From contig CAKONT010000052.1 in NCBI GenBank assembly GCA_934097255.1, positions 1-6,772 of the forward strand: a stretch of 6,772 bases of DNA, written 5' to 3'. Under the pieces are notes generated by a model. That model had not been told where the DNA came from. It did not search any database and saw nothing but the letters and a program-made list of their open reading frames with translations. A program made the translations under genes and the position numbers. Below are positions 1 through 5,879 of this stretch, one piece after another (position 1 is the stretch's first letter; each line of letters opens with the position of its first letter). Source of the stretch: an uncultured Bacilli bacterium (GTDB lineage Bacteria > Bacillota_I > Bacilli_A > RF39 > UBA660).

Positions 1-1895
1 AAGTAAGATATGAAAAATAATACTATAATAAGAAGAATAGTAACAATAGTACTTATTATTTTAATAACTTCTTCGGCTGTCGATTTAACAATAGTATCTT
101 TAATAAGCAAAGTATTATAACCCATTTTATTTAGTTTATCTTCTGTATCATTTATTTTCTTTATATCTTTAATAAAGACACTACTTTGATAATTACCTTT
201 ATCAAATAATTTATTGTAATCACTACTATTTACAAAAATAGCTCCATTTATATCATCAAAATTATTAACACCAAGTAAATAATTTATATTTCTTTTAGAG
301 TAAGTATTAGAGACAGTTAAATCTATCTTTTGACTATAATAAATATTATTAACTTCAATACTTAATGGTCTTCCAATACAATATTCATAAGGACACAAAT
401 AATCATTATCTGAAGAAATATATACACTTCCAACTGGAACATTATCATTAGGTATTATGGTATTATCTAAATCATACGAAAAAACACTATAATATTTATT
501 TAAAAATAGATATTTTATAGTACTAAATGCTTCATTTATTTGAAAATTTATATTACTTATCTTACTATCACTCATATATATATTGTTATTATAATTGTTT
601 GCATCTTCCTTATATTTAATACCTACTATTTTTAATTTATTATTTTCATTTGTTTGTCCTGTCAAATAGTCCGTAATATAAAAATCACGTTCTAATAACT
701 GATCTTTTAAAGAATCGAGATAATAATCATTAGGACTTCCCTCTATAATTATTTCATTTTCTTCTTTTGGTAAATGTCCAAAAGATAAATCTCCACTAAA
801 ATTATTTATACTATAAACATTGCCATCTAACCAAAGATTTTCATTATCTGTTAAACTGATAAATGTATCTATTAATAAATCATTTTTTATAACATAATCG
901 ACATTATCTAATTTTTTTAAAGTTTCGTAATCTTCTTCTTGAAATGAAGTTAAGTCATTTTTTTTAATTATTATTCTCTTATCACTTATATTTGAAAAAA
1001 CATAATTACTACCTATTTTTGATTCGACATATTCTTGTTCTTTAAAAAAAGCATATTCTGATATTATAGCAACAGTAACAAATAAATAAACAATAAGTAA
1101 TAAAAGAAACTTTGGTATTATATTAAAAGTATTTCTAAACGATAGTCTTATCCTATTAAACCAAGTAATTTTTTTATTATCTGCTTCTAAAATTTGCTTT
1201 ACTTCTTCATAGTCCTTTATTTTTTTATCTTCTAAAACACGTCCATCGTGCATTTTTATTTTTCTTGTCGCATAGTTTTCAACTTGTTCATAATTATGAG
1301 TTACAACAATAACTAATTTTTCTTTGGCAACTTCACTAAGTAACTTCATTATTTCCAAAGCTGATTTACTATCGAGGTTTCCTGTTGGTTCATCTGCTAA
1401 AATTATAGGTGTATCTTTCGCAAGAGCTCTTGCAATAGCAACCCTTTGTTTTTGACCTCCAGATAATTTTGATACTTTTGTTTTTCTAAATTTATATAAT
1501 CCAACTTTTTTTATTAATTCTAATACTTCTTTTTTAATAGTTCTTTTTTTCTTGCCATTTAAAAGTAGTGCAAGTTCAATATTTTGATAAACAGAATAAC
1601 TATTAATAAGATTAAAGTTTTGAAAAATGTTACCTATATATTTTCTTCGATAATCTTCAAAGTCTTTTTCGGTAAAATGGCTCGTTTCTTCGCCATTTAT
1701 GTACATTTCTCCTTCTTCGTAAGTATCAAGTCCACTTATTACATTTAAAAGTGTCGACTTACCACTACCACTTTCTCCTGTTATAACAACAAACTCTCCC
1801 ATCGAAAATTCTAGATTAACACGAGAAAAACCACTTGCTATGACACCTTTTTTATAGTAAAATTTTGAAACATTAGATAGTTTTATTATACTCAT
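1..1895 (-). CDS. ABC transporter, ATPase fused to FtsX/MacB-type permease (partial, C-terminus off left edge)
   Basis: An open frame of 631 codons runs from ATG at 1895 through the left edge with no stop. The first ~225 residues form an ABC ATPase: Walker A GESGSGKST (40-48), Q-loop Gln92, signature LSGGQ (144-148), Walker B IILADEP (164-170) and switch His200. A basic linker leads to a membrane segment (about 262-281), then a ~325-residue polar, Asn/Tyr-rich region presumably outside the membrane, and a second hydrophobic segment (about 610-631) cut by the edge. This order (ATPase, TM1, large outer domain, TM2) is the MacB/FtsX-like layout; family members use ATP to move the outer domain or expel peptides and antibiotics. 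Two more TM segments should lie beyond the edge. An in-frame TGA eight nt upstream makes this ATG the first possible one, although it lacks a clear Shine-Dalgarno. The substrate is unknown, and no two-component regulator is visible here. Confidence 0.93.
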   Translation of the reverse strand, partial: MSIIKLSNVSKFYYKKGVIASGFSRVNLEFSMGEFVVITGESGSGKSTLLNVISGLDTYEEGEMYINGEETSHFTEKDFEDYRRKYIGNIFQNFNLINSYSVYQNIELALLLNGKKKRTIKKEVLELIKKVGLYKFRKTKVSKLSGGQKQRVAIARALAKDTPIILADEPTGNLDSKSALEIMKLLSEVAKEKLVIVVTHNYEQVENYATRKIKMHDGRVLEDKKIKDYEEVKQILEADNKKITWFNRIRLSFRNTFNIIPKFLLLLIVYLFVTVAIISEYAFFKEQEYVESKIGSNYVFSNISDKRIIIKKNDLTSFQEEDYETLKKLDNVDYVIKNDLLIDTFISLTDNENLWLDGNVYSINNFSGDLSFGHLPKEENEIIIEGSPNDYYLDSLKDQLLERDFYITDYLTGQTNENNKLKIVGIKYKEDANNYNNNIYMSDSKISNINFQINEAFSTIKYLFLNKYYSVFSYDLDNTIIPNDNVPVGSVYISSDNDYLCPYEYCIGRPLSIEVNNIYYSQKIDLTVSNTYSKRNINYLLGVNNFDDINGAIFVNSSDYNKLFDKGNYQSSVFIKDIKKINDTEDKLNKMGYNTLLIKDTIVKSTAEEVIKIISTIVTILLIIVLFFISY

Positions 1896-2236
1896 AATTA
1901 TTCACAAAATAACAAATAATTAGTTGCACGAGAGATATTGCATTATTTATTCTAACTATTATATTATTTTTTCCTTATTAAATTTCTCTCTTTAATAATG
2001 TCAATTTAACACCATCACTTAACTAAAATTATACAAAAAAGATGTGACAATGTAAACGATACCGTTATATACATATTAATATTATGTCAATAAATGTATA
2101 AAAAGACTAGGATTTGTAAAAAAACTCTTTTTTTTATATTTCTACTTTATATAACTATAAAATTATTCATTTATTTTACATGTTTTTTGGTTTTAAATAA
2201 TATGTTATTATAATGTAAATTATTGTTATTAGCTAT
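1896..2236. other. Gene-free AT-rich intergenic stretch
   Basis: No supportable coding sequence was found on either strand; the longest ATG-initiated frames I noticed are about seven codons. On the minus strand it holds the candidate promoter for the ABC gene, a ~125-nt leader, an imperfect palindrome AACGATACCGTT (2055-2066) overlapping the -35, and an inverted repeat TATACAT/ATGTATA (2068-2074 and 2094-2100). A short GAGAGA / TCTCTC pairing is possible within the leader. Nothing resembles a known riboswitch core or a T-box, as far as eye inspection can tell. Confidence 0.6.
2028..2056 (-). promoter_or_regulatory. Candidate sigma-A promoter for the ABC transporter gene
   Basis: Read on the minus strand, -35 TTTACA (2051-2056) and a perfect -10 TATAAT (2028-2033) are separated by exactly 17 nt. 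Transcription would start near 2021, giving a leader of about 125 nt before the ABC gene start. Other TTGACA hexamers lie at 2085-2090 and 1999-2004, but their -10 partners are poorer (TATAAC at 15 nt, TTAATA at 17 nt). In such AT-rich DNA chance matches are common, but this pair is the best in the intergenic region. Confidence 0.6.
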
Positions 2237-2279
2237 AAAAAAAGAAAATTACTTTACACAATTTCTGTAAGGTAATTTT
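2237..2279 (-). terminator. Second, downstream Rho-independent terminator of the surface-protein gene
   Basis: The arms at 2245-2258 and 2266-2279 form a 14-bp stem around a 7-nt loop, with one C/A mismatch when read on the minus strand. One C and then seven U (2237-2243) follow the stem. The U-tract lies on the minus-strand side only, so it ends leftward transcription. It lies about 30 nt beyond the first terminator and would act as a backup that insulates the ABC transporter gene. Confidence 0.75.
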
Positions 2280-2308
2280 AAATCATCTTAAATATACTTA
2301 ACACTTTT

Positions 2309-2344
2309 AAAAAAAGTTCTAATTCAAAATCTGAACTAGAACTT
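2309..2344 (-). terminator. Primary Rho-independent terminator of the surface-protein gene
   Basis: On the minus strand the arm AAGTTCTA (2337-2344) pairs perfectly with TAGAACTT (2314-2321). The stem continues inward with a G-U pair and TTCA/TGAA to give 13 paired positions around a 5-nt loop. A run of T continues to 2309. It begins only 11 nt after the TAA stop of the surface-protein gene. In plus-strand orientation the G-U becomes a mismatch and no T-run follows, so it works leftward. Confidence 0.88.
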
Positions 2345-2355
2345 AAATTTATTTA

Positions 2356-3960
2356 TTAGTTATATCTTTTTTTTAATTTCAAAGCACTAGAAATAGTAAT
2401 TGTTGATAAAACTAACATACCAACAAATGCTAAAATGTTATCTCTTGTTTCTGGATTTTTAACACCATCGTTATATCCAATAATTCCATAATCACTTAAA
2501 TGAGTTGTTGTAAATGTTACCATTCCATTATCTAATTTAGCATCAAATTCTTCAGCAATTTTGCCATCTTCATCAAAGTATAAAACTTTGTAATGATCAT
2601 ATTTTCTAAGATCTCTATCAATACTAATTGAAATAGTAAATTTACCATTTTCCATTGGATAAACTGCTACACCATCAACCATATTTATTTCATATAAGCC
2701 GATAAGTGAAACATCTTTTAATTTATCATTTTTATATTTATTCAAAACTTCTTTTTCAGCTTCTTCACTTTTTTCGCCTTCATATTTATTTACTTCTAAA
2801 TATAAAGAATTTTCAAATGGCTCTTCAGTTTCAATTGTTGCAGTTGTATTACTTCCATCAGTAGTTGATGATGAAACATATTCTTCTACAACATAACCAG
2901 CTGTTGTTAAACTTGTTATATATTTACTAGCTGTATAAGAAGAAACGTCACTTGAGAATGTTCCTCCTGTTATAAATTCTTTTTTGTTTTCACTATAAAT
3001 AGCATCTTTTCCTTCATTTATAGTTTCAAATTTACCACCTGTTATTGATAAAGTTACTTTATCTAAATCTGATGCGCTATTTTTTTGTGGATTACTTTCG
3101 TATAAAGGAGTATATCCTTTAATTGTTCCATTTTTGATATTTACTGTAATATCTAATTTTGTAGTGTGTTGAGCAATAGCGATACCTGCTCCTATTGTTG
3201 TTTCACCATTACCATTTGGTGTTACTTGTGTTTTTGATTCATTACCGATAATTGTACCACCATTTACATTTAAAATTCCAGCACGAATTTCAATACCAGT
3301 TTCAGCACCTTCAATTAATGCTCCATCTTCAATAGTCCAAGTTCCATATCCTGCTGCATAAATACCTGTTGCTTGTGAACTTATCTTAGCAGTTTTATAA
3401 ATATTTATAACCGGTGCGTTTGTTGGATCTTTTATTTCTCCATTTTCATAAATACCATGTCCAAGATCACCAGTACTATCAGGTGTACCAACTGCTGTAC
3501 CATAAATATTTACTGTAATTCCGTAACCATATGGTTTACCTATTGCTACTTGATTGATAAAAATGCCAGCCCAACCTTTAATAGTTACATCTTTTCCTAT
3601 TGTTAAAGTAGTATAATTAACATCATCTTTATTTTCAGATCCTCTAATCATTATTGGTGAATAATATGGATCTTCTTCTACTAAAGTTCCTTTTCCAGTA
3701 ACTTCTAAGCTTGCGCCCATTAATAAAATATTCTTTTTTTTAGCAAATGTAATTGTATGCTCATTTAAGTCTAAAGAAACTTCATTAGATACTTTAAGGT
3801 CAGATCTTGTTACCTTAAAATCATCTGTAAGTGTTATGTCTTCCCCTGCTTTTAGTGCTTCATATAATTCATCTTCTGTTGCAACATCTTTCGCATTAAC
3901 TTCAAATGTAAAAGCAAAAATTGAAATTAACGCTACTAAAAATAAATTAAATTTTTTCAA
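2356..3960 (-). CDS. Secreted beta-helix-like surface protein with sortase-type C-terminal anchor
   Basis: This 534-residue protein starts at TTG (3958-3960). An N-terminal signal peptide has a KK charge, a hydrophobic core and a likely cut after VNA (residue 23). The motif DELYEALKAGEDITLTDD (about 29-46), then LDLNEHTIT, and many short beta-rich, Gly/Asn-containing segments to about residue 345 resemble the right-handed beta-helix repeats of Firmicutes surface proteins. Residues about 380-490 form a separate acidic/beta domain ending in a THLSDYGIIGY stretch, common at the C-terminus of such proteins. The tail is NPETRD (502-507), a hydrophobic segment (509-527) and KLKKRYN, as in sortase substrates or a simple membrane anchor. 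No catalytic residues for pectate lyase or another enzyme can be assigned. It is monocistronic, with its own promoter and two terminators. Adhesion or matrix binding is plausible but unproven, and no sortase gene is present in this window. Confidence 0.9.
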   Translation of the reverse strand: MKKFNLFLVALISIFAFTFEVNAKDVATEDELYEALKAGEDITLTDDFKVTRSDLKVSNEVSLDLNEHTITFAKKKNILLMGASLEVTGKGTLVEEDPYYSPIMIRGSENKDDVNYTTLTIGKDVTIKGWAGIFINQVAIGKPYGYGITVNIYGTAVGTPDSTGDLGHGIYENGEIKDPTNAPVINIYKTAKISSQATGIYAAGYGTWTIEDGALIEGAETGIEIRAGILNVNGGTIIGNESKTQVTPNGNGETTIGAGIAIAQHTTKLDITVNIKNGTIKGYTPLYESNPQKNSASDLDKVTLSITGGKFETINEGKDAIYSENKKEFITGGTFSSDVSSYTASKYITSLTTAGYVVEEYVSSSTTDGSNTTATIETEEPFENSLYLEVNKYEGEKSEEAEKEVLNKYKNDKLKDVSLIGLYEINMVDGVAVYPMENGKFTISISIDRDLRKYDHYKVLYFDEDGKIAEEFDAKLDNGMVTFTTTHLSDYGIIGYNDGVKNPETRDNILAFVGMLVLSTITISSALKLKKRYN

Positions 3961-3976
3961 TTTTTTTATCCTCCTT
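3958..3976 (-). promoter_or_regulatory. Ribosome binding site fixing a TTG start
   Basis: AAGGAGG (3970-3976) lies 9 nt before TTG (3958-3960). No in-frame ATG exists near the N-terminus (the next Met is at about residue 81), and starting at TTG yields a textbook signal peptide. The near-perfect Shine-Dalgarno therefore decides the non-ATG start. Confidence 0.88.
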
Positions 3977-3985
3977 CTAGTTTAA

Positions 3986-4014
3986 ATATTACCACATACT
4001 AGACTATAAATCAA
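3986..4014 (-). promoter_or_regulatory. Extended -10 sigma-A promoter of the surface-protein gene
   Basis: On the minus strand, -35 TTGATT (4009-4014) is followed after 17 nt by -10 TAATAT (3986-3991), preceded by TGG, which gives the extended -10 TGn motif. The predicted start is near 3979, so the leader is only about 20 nt and carries the ribosome binding site. It lies directly after the tRNA terminator, so the surface gene is its own unit. Confidence 0.75.
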
Positions 4015-4051
4015 CAATATTACATAGAAAATACTTTAATATTTGTAAAAT

Positions 4052-4073
4052 AAAAAAGACCTTTAAGCCTTTT
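4052..4073 (-). terminator. Rho-independent terminator after tRNA-Arg
   Basis: On the minus strand AAAAGGC pairs with GTCTTTT (one G-U) around a small loop (4054-4073), and the T-run continues to 4052, followed by another ATTTT. It lies 15 nt past the CCA end of the tRNA and would end the HD gene / tRNA transcript. Confidence 0.75.
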
Positions 4074-4088
4074 AAAATAATCAAATTA

Positions 4089-4165
4089 TGGCGTCCTCGA
4101 GTGGATTTGAACCACCGACCTATTGCTTAGGAGGCAATTGCTCTATCCTACTGAGCTACGAAGAC
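4089..4165 (-). tRNA. tRNA-Arg (anticodon CCU)
   Basis: The full cloverleaf folds. The acceptor is GTCTTCG/CGAGGAC with one U-G pair. The D-stem is GCTC/GAGC with loop AGTAGGATA, and the anticodon stem is ATTGC/GCAAT with loop CTCCTAA. The variable loop has 5 nt, and the T-stem GGTGG/CCACT has a TTCAAAT loop. The discriminator is G and CCA is encoded (4089-4091). The anticodon CCU (4129-4131) reads AGG arginine codons. The 77-nt length including CCA is normal for a class I tRNA. It starts 15 nt after the stop of the HD-domain gene, and no strong separate promoter is evident, so it is probably processed from a joint transcript. Confidence 0.97.
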
Positions 4166-4167
4166 AA

Positions 4168-4204
4168 TTAATAATTAGTTTTAATAAATAAAACTAATTA
4201 TTAA
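4168..4204 (-). repeat. Perfect 16-bp AT-rich inverted repeat at the HD gene / tRNA junction
   Basis: The arms 4168-4183 and 4189-4204 are exact reverse complements around a 5-nt loop. The right-hand arm and loop lie in the last codons and stop (4181-4183) of the HD-domain gene, and the repeat ends 2 nt before the tRNA 5' end. There is no U-run on the leftward side, so it is not a standard terminator. It may protect or define the mRNA 3' end after RNase P cleavage. Confidence 0.85.
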
Positions 4205-4660
4205 ATAATCAAATATTGTTTTTACTAATCTATATTTATAAGAGAAAAACTCTCTAAAAGAAACAACATCATCTATAAAATCTACAACTACACTTTCTAA
4301 AGATCTTGGTAGTTTTCCACCAATTGGGAACATATGTGACGAAATAATATTTTTTTCTTTTTCATTTAAAGAAGTAATTTTACTCGCATTTTCAAGTGAC
4401 TTTTTGTAGTGAGTAGTAAGTTTATAAAATTTGCTTTTATCTAAAAATTGGTTATCGAAAAAGAAATCATGTAAAACAGCAGCTCTTGTAGCACTTACAT
4501 AATCAAGATTAAGTTTTTTACATATTTTATATGTCTTATAAGAAACTGCAATAGAATGTGAGTATCTTTCATAATGATTATGATGTGTTTCATTCTTAAG
4601 TTTTTTATAATTTTTATTATTTATAATCTTTTTTACTATTTTTAAATATTCTTTTTCCAT
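4181..4660 (-). CDS. HD-domain protein, predicted metal-dependent phosphohydrolase
   Basis: From ATG at 4660 this is a 159-residue basic protein. HD-superfamily ligands are visible: His35 (in RYSHS), His64-Asp65 (AAVLHDFF), with His84, His109 (SSHMFP) and Asp127/Asp130 (VVDFIDD) as further metal-binding candidates. HD proteins hydrolyse phosphate esters of nucleotides or related compounds; the substrate here cannot be told. A longer frame from ATG 4714 (177 codons) exists, but that ATG lies between the -35 and -10 of a strong promoter, so a transcript from it could not use it. The 18 extra residues look unlike the family N-terminus, whereas MEKEYLKIVKKI fits. The Shine-Dalgarno for the short start is weak: AAGGAAGG lies about 18 nt away. 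The gene sits between ftsZ and tRNA-Arg and is probably co-transcribed with the tRNA. Confidence 0.85.
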   Translation of the reverse strand: MEKEYLKIVKKIINNKNYKKLKNETHHNHYERYSHSIAVSYKTYKICKKLNLDYVSATRAAVLHDFFFDNQFLDKSKFYKLTTHYKKSLENASKITSLNEKEKNIISSHMFPIGGKLPRSLESVVVDFIDDVVSFREFFSYKYRLVKTIFDYLIISFIY

Positions 4661-4702
4661 ATCAGTAAGTCTTTTAACCCTTCCTTGTTTTGCTACTTCA
4701 AG

Positions 4703-4731
4703 ATTATACCACATTTTGTTAATTTTTTCAA
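4703..4731 (-). promoter_or_regulatory. Strong extended -10 promoter for the HD gene / tRNA-Arg unit
   Basis: On the minus strand, -35 TTGAAA (4726-4731), a 17-nt spacer ending in TGG (extended -10) and a perfect -10 TATAAT (4703-4708). Transcription would start near 4696, about 36 nt before the preferred ATG at 4660. It separates this unit from ftsAZ. Confidence 0.75.
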
Positions 4732-4743
4732 TTTGAAAGATTT

Positions 4744-4766
4744 AAAAAATCAAACAAACATGTTTA
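4744..4766 (-). terminator. Weak possible terminator after ftsZ
   Basis: TAAAC (4762-4766) can pair with GTTTG (4751-4755) around a 6-nt loop, followed by A and six T (4744-4749), starting 2 nt after the ftsZ stop. The 5-bp stem with a terminal U-G pair is weak, so some read-through into the HD gene / tRNA unit is likely. Confidence 0.35.
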
Positions 4767-4768
4767 CT

Positions 4769-5863
4769 TTAAAAATTATTGTTTTTCAAAAATCTTGGAA
4801 TATCAATCTCAGATGGTTCAAAAGTACTTGTTGAAGAATCACTATCGTCTTCTTCGTATTCAGAACCAATTGGACTTCTTCTAGTTACTGTTGATGCTTC
4901 TCTATAAAGTGGTCTTGTCGTACTTTTCTTATCAAAGCCTGTTGCTATTATTGTAACAATAACTTCATCGTTTAAGTTTTCGTTAATTACTGTTCCAAAG
5001 ATTACGTTTATATCAGTATTTGAAGATGCTCTTACAACTTCGGCAGCTTGTTCTGCTTCGAACAATGTAAGATTAGCACCACCGGTTATATTAATAATAG
5101 CATCTGTTGCACCATGGATTGACGTTTCAAGAAGTGGCGATGTAACAGCTTGTTTTGCAGCTTCAGCAGCTCTATCTTCTCCTGTTCCAATACCAATACC
5201 AATTATAGCATTACCTGACTTTTCCATAACTGATTTTATATCAGCAAAGTCCAAGTTAACAAGTCCAACAACAGAAATCAAGTCAGATATAGATTGAACT
5301 CCACGAAGTAATACATTATCAACTTCTTTAAACGCATCAAGCATTGGAGTAGATTTATCAATTATTTCTCTTAATCTATCATTTGGAATAACTATTAATG
5401 TATCAACATGTGGTTTTAATTCTTCTATTCCTTTTATTGCGTTATCCATTCTTCTTTTTCCTTCAAAAGAAAATGGACGTGTTACTATTGCAACTGTTAA
5501 TGCTCCTAAATTTTGAGCTATTTCAGCAATAATTGGTGCTGCTCCTGTTCCAGTTCCTCCACCCATTCCACAAGTAATGAAAACCATATCAGCACCTTTT
5601 AAACACTCTTCTATTTCTTTTTTTGCTTTAACAGCTGTTTCTTTTCCTATTTCTGGTTTAGCTCCAGCGCCTAATCCTGTTCCTAATTGTATCTTTGTTT
5701 CAGCTTTAGATATTGCTAAAACTTGAGAATCTGTGTTTACAACAATAAACTCAACTCCTCTTACACCCGCTTCGATCATTCGATTGACAGCGTTTCCTCC
5801 GCCACCACCGACACCTATTACCTTAATTTTTGCCATTTGATCTGACATTGCTAAATCAAACAT
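4769..5863 (-). CDS. ftsZ: Cell division GTPase FtsZ
   Basis: This is a complete 364-residue tubulin homologue that polymerises with GTP into the Z-ring at the division site. The N-terminal nucleotide-binding motif [13 protein letters not shown] is at 17-29, the tubulin signature GGGTGTG at 101-107, and the T7 synergy loop NLDFAD at 203-208 carries the catalytic Asp205 and Asp208. The globular core ends near IIATGF (about 313), followed by a linker of only ~40 residues, acidic and Ser-rich (YEEDDSDSS). The C-terminal peptide IDIPRFLK (353-360) matches the DIPxFL-type sequence that binds FtsA, SepF or other membrane tethers. The length is close to the Bacillus subtilis protein. ATG at 5863 is preceded by AAGGAG at 10 nt, which overlaps the ftsA stop, so the two are translated as an operon. 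All catalytic motifs are intact. Confidence 0.99.
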   Translation of the reverse strand: MFDLAMSDQMAKIKVIGVGGGGGNAVNRMIEAGVRGVEFIVVNTDSQVLAISKAETKIQLGTGLGAGAKPEIGKETAVKAKKEIEECLKGADMVFITCGMGGGTGTGAAPIIAEIAQNLGALTVAIVTRPFSFEGKRRMDNAIKGIEELKPHVDTLIVIPNDRLREIIDKSTPMLDAFKEVDNVLLRGVQSISDLISVVGLVNLDFADIKSVMEKSGNAIIGIGIGTGEDRAAEAAKQAVTSPLLETSIHGATDAIINITGGANLTLFEAEQAAEVVRASSNTDINVIFGTVINENLNDEVIVTIIATGFDKKSTTRPLYREASTVTRRSPIGSEYEEDDSDSSTSTFEPSEIDIPRFLKNNNF

Positions 5864-5873
5864 TTCCTCATCT

Positions 5874-5879
5874 CTCCTT
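5874..5879 (-). promoter_or_regulatory. ftsZ ribosome binding site overlapping the ftsA stop codon
   Basis: AAGGAG lies 10 nt before the ftsZ ATG and shares its first two bases with the TAA stop of ftsA (5878-5880). Ribosomes ending ftsA are placed at the ftsZ start, which suggests translational coupling. A GAGG closer to the ATG is too near to serve well. Confidence 0.85.

Noticed and set aside
1921..1970. Seven-codon leader peptide (ATG CAA ... TAA) in the ABC gene leader
   Set aside because: It is too short, lacks a well-placed ribosome site, and such frames arise by chance.
2105..2225. Possible small RNA or small ORF in the AT-rich gap
   Set aside because: Only poly-A/poly-T runs and frames of about seven codons; no convincing promoter-hairpin pair beyond those listed.
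2356..3960. Polysaccharide lyase (pectate-lyase-like enzyme) function for the beta-helix protein
   Set aside because: The repeat pattern is shared with many non-enzymatic surface proteins and no catalytic residues could be identified.
4089..4165. tRNA-Arg as an integration site for a mobile element
   Set aside because: No integrase and no repeat of the tRNA 3' end is seen in the window.
4181..4660. HD protein as a toxin or defence component
   Set aside because: No partner antitoxin, nucleotidyltransferase or effector gene is adjacent; its neighbours are ftsZ and a tRNA.
5780..5815. Fts[12 protein letters not shown] differing from B. subtilis GVGGGGNNAVN
   Set aside because: A glycine at this place is common in other FtsZ proteins (for example E. 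coli), so it is ordinary variation.
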